The notes under the pieces were generated by a model that saw only the letters and a program-made list of their open reading frames with translations, was not told where the DNA came from and ran no database searches. A program made the position numbers and the translations under genes. This document shows positions 50,651-59,513 of a DNA stretch of 64,000 nt, one piece after another. Position 1 is the stretch's first letter; every line of letters begins with the position of its first letter. This DNA comes from Burkholderia multivorans ATCC BAA-247 (lineage in GTDB: Bacteria; Pseudomonadota; Gammaproteobacteria; Burkholderiales; Burkholderiaceae): assembly GCF_000959525.1 (NCBI RefSeq), contig NZ_CP009832.1, positions 3,286,001-3,350,000 on the forward strand, in the 5' to 3' direction.

Positions 50651-50763
50651 TCGCGTTCGCGCGGGCGTGCGGTGCCGCGCGGTGCCGCGCGCCCCGCGCC
50701 GTTTCGGCCGGCCGGCGCGCGGCGCCCCACGACCGCCGCCGGTCGCCACTCAGGAGTCCGTTC

Positions 50764-52065
50764 ATGAAGCAGTCTTTTGCCCGCCGCGCCGATGCGCTCG
50801 CGCGCGACTCGTACTACGAAGCGTCGGTCGTACGCGCGGCCGACGACCCGCCGCTCGACGGCGCGCTCGATGTCGACGTCTGCGTGATCGGCGCCGGTTT
50901 CGCCGGGCTCTCGACGGCGCTCGACTGCCGCGCGCGCGGGCTATCGGTCGCGGTGATCGACGCGCACCGTCCCGGCTGGGGCGCATCCGGCCGCAACGGC
51001 GGCCAGGCGATCGCGGGCTTCGCGAAGGACGACGAAATCGAGCGGCAGCTCGGCGCCAACGGCGCGCGCGCCGCGTGGTCGCTGTCGTTCGACGGCCTCG
51101 CGCTGATCGCCGAGCGGATCGCGCGCTACGGCATCGACTGCGACTTCACGCGCGGCTATCTGACGGTCGCGACGAAGCCGCGCGGCGTCGACGCCTTGCG
51201 CGCGTGGATGGACGCGGCGACGTCGCGCTGGGGCCATCCGTCGCTCGCGTGGCTCGATGCCGATGCGATCCGCACGCGCATCGCCTCGACGCGCTATCTC
51301 GCCGGCGTCCACGATCCGCTGTCCGGCCATCTGCATCCGCTGAAGTACTGCCTCGGTCTCGCCGATGCCGCGCGCCGCGAAGGCGTCGCCCTGCACGCGC
51401 ATACGCCGGCGCTCGACGTCGTGCGCGGGGCACGGCCCGTCGTGCGTACGCCCGGCGGCGAAGTGCGCTGCCGCTTCGTCGTGTCGTGCTGCAACGCGGG
51501 GCCGGGCGGCATCCTGCCGGCCGCGACGGCCGCGCGCATCGCGCCGATCGCGTCGTACATCATCGCGACCGAACCGCTCGCGCAGGATCGCGCCGATGCA
51601 CTGATCGCCCGGCGCGAAGCCGTGTGCGACAACAACTTCTTTCTCGACTATTTCCGGCTGTCGGCCGACAACCGGATGCTGTTCGGCGGCCGCGCGAATT
51701 CGGCCGGCGCGTCGCCCGACACGCTTGCCGACGCGATCCGGCAGCGCATGGTGCGCGTCTTCCCGCAGCTCGCGGACGTACGCGTCGCGCACGCGTGGGG
51801 CGGCTTCGTCGACGTCACGCGCAACCGCGCACCGGACTTCGGCGCGCTCGATCCGAACTTCTTCTACGTGCAGGGCTTCAGCGGGCACGGCGTCGCGCTG
51901 ACCGGCATCGCGGGCCGCGCGATCGCCGACGCGATCGCCGGCGACACGCGCACCTTCGACCTGTTCGCGCGCGTGCGCCATCGCCGCTTTCCGGGCGGCG
52001 ACGCCTGGCGGCAACCGGCGCTCGAACTCGGCATGCTCTATCACCGCGTGCGCGAGCTGTTCTGA
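50764..52065 (+). CDS. puuB: Gamma-glutamylputrescine oxidoreductase-like FAD enzyme, copy 1
   Basis: 433 aa of the DAO/PuuB family. N-terminal SYYEASVVRAADDPPLDGAL then DVDVCVIGAGFAGLSTALDC, the FAD dinucleotide motif; GWGASGRNGGQAIAGFA is the conserved flavin-contact loop of PuuB-like oxidases. AGVHDPLSGHLHPLKYCLGLADAA and FYVQGFSGHGVALTGIAGRAIADAI follow. It would oxidise gamma-glutamylputrescine to the aldehyde with H2O2 release. It starts 113 bases after the DUF3138 gene and is followed at 25 bases by a paralogue of identical length. Confidence 0.88.
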   Translation: MKQSFARRADALARDSYYEASVVRAADDPPLDGALDVDVCVIGAGFAGLSTALDCRARGLSVAVIDAHRPGWGASGRNGGQAIAGFAKDDEIERQLGANGARAAWSLSFDGLALIAERIARYGIDCDFTRGYLTVATKPRGVDALRAWMDAATSRWGHPSLAWLDADAIRTRIASTRYLAGVHDPLSGHLHPLKYCLGLADAARREGVALHAHTPALDVVRGARPVVRTPGGEVRCRFVVSCCNAGPGGILPAATAARIAPIASYIIATEPLAQDRADALIARREAVCDNNFFLDYFRLSADNRMLFGGRANSAGASPDTLADAIRQRMVRVFPQLADVRVAHAWGGFVDVTRNRAPDFGALDPNFFYVQGFSGHGVALTGIAGRAIADAIAGDTRTFDLFARVRHRRFPGGDAWRQPALELGMLYHRVRELF

Positions 52066-52090
52066 CTTCCTTCTTCTTCGTCTTTCGACC

Positions 52091-53392
52091 ATGCAGACAT
52101 TCGCGAACCAGCCGCACACCGCGTCGTACTACGCCGCGACCGCCAACGACGTCACGCGCCACGCGCCGCTCGACGGCGCCACGGACGCCGACGTCTGCGT
52201 GATCGGCGCCGGGCTGACGGGGCTGTCGGCGGCGCTGAATCTCGCGGAGCGCGGCCATTCGGTGACCGTGCTCGAGGCGTCGCGCGTCGGCTGGGCGGCG
52301 AGCGGCCGCAACGGCGGGCAGTTGATCGGCGGCTTCGCCTGCGACATCGACACGTTCGGCCGCTTCATGCCCGAAGAGGACGTGAAGCGGATCTGGGACA
52401 TGGGCATCGAAACGCTGTCGCTCGTGAAGTCGCGCATCGCGCAGCACCGCATCGACTGCGCGTTCGTGCCGGGCTACCTGACCGCCGCGAATACCGCACG
52501 CGACGTCGATGCGCTGAAGCGCTGGCGCGACGAAGCGGCGACGCGCTTCGGCTACGACCGTTTCCGCTTCGTCGACGGTGCCGATCTGGGCGACTACGTG
52601 CAGTCGACACGCTATCGCGGCGGCCTGTACGACCCGGACAGCGGCCACCTGCATCCGCTCAACTACACGCTCGGGCTCGCGCGCGCGGCGACCGAGGCCG
52701 GCGTGCGCATTCACGAGGACAGCTGCGCGACGCGCGTGCGCGACATCGCGGGCGGGCACCTGGTCGAGACGGAACGCGGCCACGTGCGCGCGCGCTACGT
52801 CGTGCTCGCCTGCAATACCTACGTCGGCACGCTCGCGCCCGCACTATCGAGAAAGATCATGCCGGTCGGCACCTACGTGATCGCGACCGAACCGCTCGGC
52901 GACGCGCGCGCGGCCGCGCTGATGCCGGCACGCGCGGCGATCTGCGACAGCCGCTTCGTGCTCGACTATTTCCGGCCGGCGCCCGACACGCGCATCGTGT
53001 GGGGCGGCAAGGTCAGCTATTCGACGCTGCCGCCGAGCAATCTCGCGGACGCGATGCGCCGCGACATGCTGAAGACGTTCCCGCAGCTCGCCGACGTGAA
53101 GATCGACTACGCATGGGGTGGCTTCGTCGACATCACGATGAACCGCGCGCCGCACTTCGGCCGCATCGCGCCGACGCTGTATTTCGCGCAGGGCTTTTCG
53201 GGGCACGGCGTGAACACGACCGCGCTGGCGGGCAAGCTGATCGCGGAAGCGATCGACGGGCAGGCGAGCCGCTTCGACCTGTTCGGCCGGATCCGCCATC
53301 GCGACTTTCCGGGCGGCGCCGCGCTGCGCACGCCGGCGCTGGTGCTCGCGATGAGCTGGTACCGGCTGCTCGACGCGTTCGGCGTGCATTGA
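52091..53392 (+). CDS. puuB: Gamma-glutamylputrescine oxidoreductase-like FAD enzyme, copy 2
   Basis: 433 aa, a clear paralogue of the preceding gene with the same layout: TASYYAATANDVTRHAPLDG, DVCVIGAGLTGLSAALNLAE, GWAASGRNGGQLIGGFACD, GLYDPDSGHLHPLNYTLGLARAA, FAQGFSGHGVNTTALAGKLIAEAI. Copies are clearly diverged in substrate-facing segments (for example DIDTFGRFMPEEDVKRIWDMGIE here), suggesting different glutamylated amines. No strong ribosome site is seen before the ATG. Confidence 0.88.
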   Translation: MQTFANQPHTASYYAATANDVTRHAPLDGATDADVCVIGAGLTGLSAALNLAERGHSVTVLEASRVGWAASGRNGGQLIGGFACDIDTFGRFMPEEDVKRIWDMGIETLSLVKSRIAQHRIDCAFVPGYLTAANTARDVDALKRWRDEAATRFGYDRFRFVDGADLGDYVQSTRYRGGLYDPDSGHLHPLNYTLGLARAATEAGVRIHEDSCATRVRDIAGGHLVETERGHVRARYVVLACNTYVGTLAPALSRKIMPVGTYVIATEPLGDARAAALMPARAAICDSRFVLDYFRPAPDTRIVWGGKVSYSTLPPSNLADAMRRDMLKTFPQLADVKIDYAWGGFVDITMNRAPHFGRIAPTLYFAQGFSGHGVNTTALAGKLIAEAIDGQASRFDLFGRIRHRDFPGGAALRTPALVLAMSWYRLLDAFGVH

Positions 53393-53437
53393 GCGCGCGG
53401 GGCGCGAGCGCACCCACGCACGTTCGCACCCACCCCG

Positions 53438-54793
53438 CTAGTCGGCCACCTTCTGCCGCATCGTCACGAACTCCTCGGCCGCCGTCGGATGAATGCCGAT
53501 CGTTTCGTCGAACTGCGCCTTCGTCGCGCCCGCGCGGATCGCGATCGCGATGCCCTGGATGATCTCGCCCGCCTCGCGGCCCACCATGTGCGCGCCGACC
53601 ACGCGCTGGCTGTCGCGCGCGACGACGAGCTTCATCAGCGTGCGCTCGTCGCGCCCCGACAGCGTATGGCGCAGCGCCTTGAACGACGTGCGATAGATGT
53701 CGACCGCACCGTACTGCTCGCGGGCGCGCGCCTCGGTGAGACCGACCGTCGCGACTTCCGGCTGGCTGAACACGGCCGACGGCACCCATTCGTGATCGGT
53801 CGCGACACGGCGGCCGCCGAACAGCGTCATCGCGAGCAGCGCGCCGTCGCGCGTCGCGACCGGCGTGAGCTGCGGCCGCGACGTCACGTCGCCGATCGCG
53901 TGGATCGAATCGACCGACGTCGCCGAATACGCGTCGACCGCGATCGCACCGCGCGCATCGAGCACGACGCCCGCCGCCTCGAGGCCGAGCCCTTCGACGT
54001 TCGGCACGCGGCCCGTCGCGTACAGCACCGCATCGTACGGGCCATGCTTTGCGTCGCCGACACGCAGGCTCAGCGTGCCGTCGTCGGCGCGCTCGATCGC
54101 CTCGATCGTCGCGCCCGTATGAATCGCGACGCCCTGCTTCGTCATCTCGTCGGACAGGAACTGTCGCACGTCGTCGTCGAAGCCGCGCAGGATCGTTTCG
54201 CCGCGATAGAAAAGGTCGACGCGGCTGCCGAAGCCGTTGAAGATGCCCGCGAACTCCACCGCGATATACCCGCCGCCGACCACCGCGATGCGCGCGGGCA
54301 GCGCGTCGAGCGACAGCGCTTCGCGCGACGTGATCGCGTGCTCGATGCCCGGACGCGGCGGCAGCGACGGACGCGAGCCGGTCGCGATCGCGATGTGGCG
54401 CGCGCGAATCCGCCGCTCGCCGACGGCGACCGTATGCGCATCGACGATCGTCGCGCGCCCGGCGATCATGTCGACGCCCGATTGCCGCAGCAGGCTCACG
54501 TAGATGTCGCTGAGCCGGTTGATCTCGCGATCCTTCGCGGCGATCAGCGCATGCCAGTCGAGCGTGCCGGCGCCGAAGGTCCAGCCGAAGCCCTTCGCGT
54601 CCTCGACCTCGTGCGGGTAATGCGAGGCATAGACGAGCAGCTTCTTCGGGATGCAGCCGCGCAGCACGCACGTGCCGCCGATCTGTTCTTGCTCCGCAAT
54701 GCCGACGCGCGCGCCGTACGACGCGGACATCCGCGCGAGCCTCACGCCGCCCGAGCCGGCGCCGATCACGAACAGGTCGTAGTCGAAGTCCAT
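53438..54793 (-). CDS. gor: Glutathione-disulfide reductase
   Basis: 451 aa. FAD motif FVIGAGSGGVRLARMSASYG at the N-terminus, the redox-active disulfide GGTCVLRGCIPKK (Cys42, Cys47), NADPH fold VVGGGYIAVEFAGIFNGFG, second FAD motif ATSVDSIHAIGDVT, and the C-terminal dimer-domain IHPTAAEEFVTM with the catalytic His-Pro. It regenerates glutathione with NADPH in the cytosol. Convergent with the polyamine operon. Confidence 0.95.
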   Translation of the reverse strand: MDFDYDLFVIGAGSGGVRLARMSASYGARVGIAEQEQIGGTCVLRGCIPKKLLVYASHYPHEVEDAKGFGWTFGAGTLDWHALIAAKDREINRLSDIYVSLLRQSGVDMIAGRATIVDAHTVAVGERRIRARHIAIATGSRPSLPPRPGIEHAITSREALSLDALPARIAVVGGGYIAVEFAGIFNGFGSRVDLFYRGETILRGFDDDVRQFLSDEMTKQGVAIHTGATIEAIERADDGTLSLRVGDAKHGPYDAVLYATGRVPNVEGLGLEAAGVVLDARGAIAVDAYSATSVDSIHAIGDVTSRPQLTPVATRDGALLAMTLFGGRRVATDHEWVPSAVFSQPEVATVGLTEARAREQYGAVDIYRTSFKALRHTLSGRDERTLMKLVVARDSQRVVGAHMVGREAGEIIQGIAIAIRAGATKAQFDETIGIHPTAAEEFVTMRQKVAD

Positions 54794-54876
54794 CGCATGC
54801 CCTCATCTCGATCAGGATGACGGCACGATAGCAAGATTCGGGAATTCGTGCGGAACGCCCCGCGGCGGGCGCGCAT

Positions 54877-54907
54877 AAAAAACGGCGAGAGACGTCGCCT
54901 CTCGCCG
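54877..54907 (-). terminator. Intrinsic terminator for the minus-strand 75-aa gene
   Basis: CGGCGAGAG (54883-54891) and CTCTCGCCG (54899-54907) pair around a seven-base loop; a run of A on the left gives a U-run on the minus-strand message. It separates the small gene from gor. Confidence 0.82.
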
Positions 54908-55030
54908 GTCAATCCGACTGCCGGGTCGTCATGCGTCACCGATCGACCGCATGTCCGGCGCGCCGGTCGCGCGGCACCGGTCCGCCGCATTCGCGCACGC
55001 TGCGCGAACGGGCCGGACCGGCCGCCATGC

Positions 55031-55258
55031 TCATGCCTGCGACGTGTCGCTGCCGTCCGTCGCCTGCGTGTCGTCCGCTGCCTGTTCGGTCGCGTCTTCC
55101 TTCTTCTCGAGCAGCCCTTCGAGCGCTTCGGCGCCCTTGAAGCCCGCGACGGCCGCGGCCGCCTTCGTCAGCAGCCCCGCATCCGGGTCGAGCTTCTCGG
55201 CCGCTTCGACAGCCGCCACGGCACCGGCGATTTCACCTACGGTGTTCAGGATACCCAT
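55031..55258 (-). CDS. Small Ala/Glu-rich hypothetical protein
   Basis: 75 aa from MGILNTVGEIAGAVAAVEAAEKLDPDAGL; AAAAVAGFKGAEALEGLLEKKEDA; acidic C-terminus DDTQATDGSDTSQA. An AAGGGG ribosome site favours this start over an in-frame ATG seven codons upstream. The N-terminal half is an amphipathic, Gly/Ala-rich helix that might associate with membranes; the rest looks helical. No family recognised. The leader contains an attenuator-like terminator at 55302-55337. Confidence 0.68.
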   Translation of the reverse strand: MGILNTVGEIAGAVAAVEAAEKLDPDAGLLTKAAAAVAGFKGAEALEGLLEKKEDATEQAADDTQATDGSDTSQA

Positions 55259-55301
55259 CGTCAACCCCTTTTCGAGCAATCGTGACGTGCATCGTCACAC
55301 G

Positions 55302-55337
55302 AAAAAATCCGGCGCAATGTGTCTGTGATCGCCGGAT
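55302..55337 (-). terminator. Terminator-like hairpin in the leader of the 75-aa gene
   Basis: On the minus strand ATCCGGCG pairs with CGCCGGAT (55330-55337 with 55307-55314) over a 15-base loop and is followed by six U. It lies 44 bases before the start codon, so it could act as an attenuator, or simply as a backup terminator for the porin. Confidence 0.68.
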
Positions 55338-55506
55338 ACACAAGTTACGCACCGGCAAGTACCGGAGCCATGCAGGCAGCGTAGCGGAAAGCGCTCGCGC
55401 GCACTGTCAAAGTATGTTCGGCAATACCGACGAACGGCTTACGCCGCGGGCCTCGCGCAATGGAGCATTCGCCGAATAGTCGCGTGCGCATATGAAGGTT
55501 GCGCGC

Positions 55507-55535
55507 GCAAAAAAAGAGGCTCCCGCGGGAGCCTC
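55507..55535 (-). terminator. Porin terminator
   Basis: Perfect palindrome AAGAGGCTCCCG-CGGGAGCCTCTT (55512-55535) with an A-run on the left side giving minus-strand U residues, 48 bases after the porin stop. Confidence 0.88.
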
Positions 55536-55582
55536 TTCGAGCTGCGCCGGACTGGCGTCCGGCGTCGGCGATCCGACGTTCG

Positions 55583-56704
55583 TCAGAAGATATTGCGCAG
55601 ACCGATCGCAATGCCGGTCTGGTTGCTGCGGCCCGGCAGTTCGACGTTGGCCGCGCCGTTCGTCTTGTTGAAGTCGATCGTGCCGTAGATTTCGGTGCGC
55701 TTGCTCAGCGCATATTCGGCGATACCGACGATCGCATAGCGGTTGCCGCTCGCGAGCGTGCCGTTCGCGGTCATCGCGTTGCGCATGTGGTCGTAGTAGA
55801 ACGCGCCCGTCAGCGTCAGCGGCGTGCTGACCTGCCAGCTCACGCCCGCAAACGGACCGTCGTCGATACGGCCGGTGCCCTTGGCGGTCGGAATCGTCTG
55901 CTGCGCGAGCAGGCTGTCGACGAAGCCCGTGTCGTCCTTCGAGCGCAGGTAGCCCGCGTAGATCTTCGCCTTGCTGAACGCGTAGACGACGTTCGCGTGG
56001 TAGATCGTCTGCTTGCGTGCCGAGTTGTCGCTGTTCTGCTGCGCGCCGGCCGCGATGCTGAGCGGACCCATCACGTACGACAGCGACACGCCCCACGCAT
56101 TGCCCTTGCCGAGCGAGCCCGGAATCTGGCCCGAGAAGCCGCCGGCGCCGGTCGATTCGTAGTTCGTGCCCGTCGAGTACATCGCCTTCGCGGTCAGGCC
56201 CGCGAACTTGCCCGTGTACTTGATCTGGTTGTCCGCATACAGGCCGCCGCCGAGTGCGACCGGCAGCCACGCGTTTTCGAGGTAGTTGCCGACGGTCAGC
56301 GGATCGTAGGTGTCCGACAGCAGGTCGAACAGCGGCGTCTTCTGACGGCCCAGCGTGACCGTGCCGTACGGGCTCTGCAGGCCGACGTACGCAGCGCGGT
56401 TGAACAGGCGGCCGCTGTCGGCGAATGCGCCGTTCTGCAGGTTCACGCCGCTTTCGAGATTGAACAGCGCCTTCAGGCCGCCGCCGAGATCTTCCGTACC
56501 GTAGATGCCGAAGCGGCTGTTCGTGATCGCGCCGTTGGTCATCTGCAGCAGGCCGTCGTTGTTCGCGTTCGCGTTGGTGAGGTAGCGAACGCTGACGTCC
56601 GCGACGCCCCACAGCGTGACCGAGCTTTGTGCCGCCGCGTACTGGCTGGCGAAAGCCAGCGCCGCGCCCCCTGCAAGTGCTGCGAGTCTGGTGGTCTGCT
56701 TCAT
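55583..56704 (-). CDS. Gram-negative general porin (Burkholderia type)
   Basis: 373 aa. Signal peptide MKQTTRLAALAGGAALAFAS, cleavage near AAAQSSVTLWGVADVSVRYLTN, the usual first strand. GTEDLGGGLKALFNLESGVNLQ, AAYVGLQSPYGTVTLGRQKTPLFDLLSDTYDPL (loop-3 constriction), AEYALSKRTEIYGTIDFNKTNGAA and a terminal Phe (IAIGLRNIF) are all family marks. Related to, but diverged from, the porin at 18109-19185. A trimeric outer-membrane diffusion channel. Confidence 0.94.
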   Translation of the reverse strand: MKQTTRLAALAGGAALAFASQYAAAQSSVTLWGVADVSVRYLTNANANNDGLLQMTNGAITNSRFGIYGTEDLGGGLKALFNLESGVNLQNGAFADSGRLFNRAAYVGLQSPYGTVTLGRQKTPLFDLLSDTYDPLTVGNYLENAWLPVALGGGLYADNQIKYTGKFAGLTAKAMYSTGTNYESTGAGGFSGQIPGSLGKGNAWGVSLSYVMGPLSIAAGAQQNSDNSARKQTIYHANVVYAFSKAKIYAGYLRSKDDTGFVDSLLAQQTIPTAKGTGRIDDGPFAGVSWQVSTPLTLTGAFYYDHMRNAMTANGTLASGNRYAIVGIAEYALSKRTEIYGTIDFNKTNGAANVELPGRSNQTGIAIGLRNIF

Positions 56705-56985
56705 GAGCTTGCCCTTTTGTAGGTGTCTCCGTTCATTGCCGGCCGCGTGCGCAACCGGGTGGCGATCGCGCCACGCTCATGGCGCGCGCGATGTGGGCTG
56801 AATCATAAGACCAGGCCGACCGCTGAAAGAAATTGAATCCGCGGCGGCGGCCGGTTTTGTCGCCCTGGCACAACGCTTGGCGCGCCCGGCCTTGCCTGCC
56901 GCGCATCCCGCGCCATCGGTTTCGCGCGCGGCCGCGCCCGTGCGACTGTAAGCATCGGCCGCCGCGACGGGCGCAACCGGCGCGC

Positions 56986-57696
56986 TCAGGCCGCTCGCGC
57001 GTCGCCGCCGCCGGTGTCGCCGCGCCCCGCGCGGCGCCGCGCGCGTCGCACGATCTCCGCGAACGCGCCGACCAGCAGCAGCACCGCGCCCCACAGCGCG
57101 ACGGCCGGCGCGATGCGCGTCGCGAATCCGCCGAGCACCGCGCCGGCCATGAAGCAGAAGCTGATCGTCGCGAGCAGCGCGGAATCGTGCAGCGCGCCGG
57201 CGTCGTAGCGCGGAATCAGCCCGACGAACAGCTTCTGCGTCGCGCGTCGCAGGTTGCCGGTCGTCATCACCGACGTGTACGACAGTTCCTCGAGATGCGT
57301 GAACGACAGCGTCTGCAGCGTCGCGACGAAGGAAATGCCGGGAATCAGCCACGCGCTCGACGCGCCGACGATGCCGCTCGCGGCGATGCCGAGAAACGCG
57401 ATCTCGACGATCAGGCTCGCGAACGCGGTGTGCCGTACCCAGCCGCGCTGGGCGGCGAGCCCGAGCAGGTGCGCGACCAGCACCGCGATCACGAAGCCGA
57501 CGAGCGGCGGCACGTGGTGCAGCGCAGCGCCCCATTCGCCGGCGGACAGGTTGATGCCGAGCAGCGCGACGTTGCCGGTCATCGTGTTCGCGAACACGTG
57601 TCCGTGCCCGACGTAGGTGTACGCATCGAGATAGCCGCCCGACAAGGTCAGCAGTGCCGCGACGGTGAGATTGCGACTGGCGCCGTCGAGATCCAT
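56986..57696 (-). CDS. YoaK/DUF1275 family membrane protein
   Basis: 236 aa, six to seven hydrophobic segments: LTVAALLTLSGGYLDAYTYVGHGHVFANTMTGNVALLGINLSAG is the DUF1275 signature start, followed by FVATLQTLSFTHLEELSYTSVMTTGNLRRATQKLFVGL, a conserved second block. The family is widespread and of unknown function. Monocistronic and divergent from a small membrane-anchored protein gene. Confidence 0.9.
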   Translation of the reverse strand: MDLDGASRNLTVAALLTLSGGYLDAYTYVGHGHVFANTMTGNVALLGINLSAGEWGAALHHVPPLVGFVIAVLVAHLLGLAAQRGWVRHTAFASLIVEIAFLGIAASGIVGASSAWLIPGISFVATLQTLSFTHLEELSYTSVMTTGNLRRATQKLFVGLIPRYDAGALHDSALLATISFCFMAGAVLGGFATRIAPAVALWGAVLLLVGAFAEIVRRARRRAGRGDTGGGDARAA

Positions 57697-57906
57697 CGAT
57701 CCTCCGTGTAGCGCACCGCGTGCGGTGCGAGGTCGGGCCCGGCCGGCCGTCGCGACGCGCGCGGCGCATCGGCCGGGCCCATATAATGAACGCCTTCGGA
57801 CGCGCGTCGCGCGTCGTGCGGCGCGGGCCTGCCGCGTCGCTGCAACGGGCGGCGCGCCGAGTATACCGGCCGTGCCGCCGCACGCCGGCGCGCCGCCGCT
57901 TCATCG

Positions 57907-58254
57907 ATGCTCCGCATGACACCCGCGAAATTCTTCCTGCGCTACACCGTGATCCCGTTCGTCGCGATCGTGCTGGTGGCCGTCTGGGCCTTCAACCGCG
58001 AATCGGGCGAGATCGATGCGCGCCAGTATGCGGCGCTCGCCGCCGCGTATCCGAACTTCACGCCGAAGCTGAAGCGCGAGGTCGCCGATGCGCTGCGCGG
58101 CGGCCGGCTCGCGAAGAACGACTACGCGGCGATCATGCGCGATGCGCTCGACGCCGGTTACGTGATCGATTGGCCCGCCGCGGCGAGCGACGTCGGCAGC
58201 GAGCGCGGCCGGCTGCTCGGCGCGGTGAACGGCGACGCGCCCGCGTCGCCGTAA
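57907..58254 (+). CDS. Small membrane-anchored hypothetical protein
   Basis: 115 aa (or 112 from an in-frame ATG at 57916, MTPAKFF). One N-terminal membrane segment YTVIPFVAIVLVAVWAF is followed by a soluble helical part: ARQYAALAAAYPNFTPKLKREVADALRGGRLAKNDYAAIMRDAL. A TATAAT at 57782-57787 upstream could be its -10 element, though no -35 is visible. Not recognised; the soluble segment resembles small regulators or scaffold proteins only in being helical. Confidence 0.65.
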   Translation: MLRMTPAKFFLRYTVIPFVAIVLVAVWAFNRESGEIDARQYAALAAAYPNFTPKLKREVADALRGGRLAKNDYAAIMRDALDAGYVIDWPAAASDVGSERGRLLGAVNGDAPASP

Positions 58255-58267
58255 CCGCGGCGCGCGG

Positions 58268-58795
58268 TTACTGACCGAAGCCGGTCAGTCCGATCAGCGC
58301 GCCGCCCGCGAGCAGCCACAGCGGATGAATCCGCGTGCGGTACGCGAGCACCGCGCAGACCGCGGTGATGCCCCACTGGATCGCCGTGCGGTTCGACGCC
58401 TGCGCGATCAGCACCGCGCTCGCCGCGACGAGTCCGGCCGTGACCGGCATCAGCCCCTGCTGCACGTAGCGGCGCCACGGCCGGTCGCGAAAGCGCTCCC
58501 ACGCGTGCAGCGCGAGCACGGTGACGATCGACGACGGCCCGAACTTCGCCAGCGACGCGACGAGCAGCCCCGGCCAGCCGGCGACGTGCCAGCCCACGAG
58601 CGACACGATCATCATGTTCGGGCCGGGCGCCGCCTGCGCGAGCGCGAACAGCGCGGTGAACTCGTGCGCGCTCATCCAGCGATGCACGTCGACGACCTGC
58701 CGCTGCATCTCCGGCAGGATCGTGTTGCCGCCGCCGAACGCAAGCAGCGACAGCTGGCTGAAGATCGTCGCGATCGCGATCAGCGTGTCGTTCAT
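58268..58795 (-). CDS. Chromate transporter, short form (second subunit)
   Basis: 175 aa CHR-domain protein, roughly half of long ChrA. LLAFGGGNTILPEMQRQVVDVHRWMSAHEFTALFALAQAAPGPNMMIVSLVGWHVAG has the Phe-Gly-Gly-Gly and Pro-Gly-Pro motifs of the family; several hydrophobic helices follow. It overlaps the preceding gene by four bases. Two short CHR proteins together form a working heterodimer. Chromate efflux is the family function; the physiological anion may differ. Confidence 0.9.
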   Translation of the reverse strand: MNDTLIAIATIFSQLSLLAFGGGNTILPEMQRQVVDVHRWMSAHEFTALFALAQAAPGPNMMIVSLVGWHVAGWPGLLVASLAKFGPSSIVTVLALHAWERFRDRPWRRYVQQGLMPVTAGLVAASAVLIAQASNRTAIQWGITAVCAVLAYRTRIHPLWLLAGGALIGLTGFGQ

Positions 58796-59418
58796 CGGCG
58801 GCCTCCGTCGCGCGGGTCGGGCGCGGGCGCGCGGGCGGCGGCGCCCGCCGCGGTGTCGCGGCGCCGCGCCGCGAGCCAGATGCTGACGGGCGTCAGCACG
58901 AGCATCGTCGTCAGCAGCGGAATGCGCAGCACGGCGATCGCGACGAACGCGAGCGCCGCGATGCCGGCCGCCGCGCGTGCGTGCCGCAGCGGCTTCGCGA
59001 CCTTCACGGCCATCGCGGCGAGCAGCCCGGCCGCCGCGGCCGCGAGCCCGGCAAACAGATGCTGCACGCGCGGATCGTTCTGCGTCTTCGCGTACAGCAC
59101 GCCGAGCGCGACGACGACGAGCGTCGGCCCCGCGATCAGCCCGAGAATGCCGGCGAACGCGCCCGGTATCCCGCGAAAGCGCATGCCGACCGCGACCGAC
59201 AGGTTGATCACGTTGCCGCCGGGCAGGAACTGGCAGAGGCCGAGCAGATCGGTGAATTCGTCGGCGGACAGCCAGCGGCGCTCCTCGACGATCGTGCGCC
59301 GCGCGAACGGCAGCGCACCGCCGAACGACATGAGGCCAAGCGACAGAAAACCGGTGAACAGTTCGGCGAGGCCGACCCGTCGCGGCGGCGTGACGGGCGG
59401 CGGAGAAGCGGATGGCAT
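58792..59418 (-). CDS. Chromate transporter, short form (first subunit)
   Basis: 208 aa CHR-domain protein. ELFTGFLSLGLMSFGGALPFARRTIVEERRWLSADEFTDLLGLCQFLPGGNVINLSVAVGMRFRG carries the Phe-Gly-Gly and Pro-Gly-Gly motifs. The basic C-terminal tail (AARRRDTAAGAAARAPAPDPR) is cytosolic. The start MPSASPPP is favoured over an in-frame ATG four codons upstream because an AGGAACC site precedes it. Divergent from a LysR regulator; overlaps the second subunit gene. Confidence 0.9.
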   Translation of the reverse strand: MPSASPPPVTPPRRVGLAELFTGFLSLGLMSFGGALPFARRTIVEERRWLSADEFTDLLGLCQFLPGGNVINLSVAVGMRFRGIPGAFAGILGLIAGPTLVVVALGVLYAKTQNDPRVQHLFAGLAAAAAGLLAAMAVKVAKPLRHARAAAGIAALAFVAIAVLRIPLLTTMLVLTPVSIWLAARRRDTAAGAAARAPAPDPRDGGRR

Positions 59419-59492
59419 GGGGTTCCTCATCGAAAGTAGGCCGAGGTTACCGCCGATCCGCGCGGCGGCAAAACGATTTTATCGACGCGCCT

Positions 59493-59511
59493 TTGTGATC
59501 TAGAATCACAA
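59493..59511. promoter_or_regulatory. Candidate LysR operator between chromate transporter and regulator
   Basis: TTGTGAT-ctaga-ATCACAA is a perfect inverted repeat with a T-N11-A core, ending two bases before the regulator ATG. Same position relative to the start as the palindrome at 1133-1149. Confidence 0.6.
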
Positions 59512-59513
59512 GC

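Larger units (their letters stand above)
55259..55582. other. 324-bp intergenic region with two minus-strand terminators
   Basis: No gene supported. Contains the porin terminator (55507-55535), a TTGACA -35 motif on the minus strand (55405-55410), a second terminator-like hairpin (55302-55337) and an inverted repeat GTGACG-tgcat-CGTCAC (55282-55298) just before the small gene. Confidence 0.6.
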
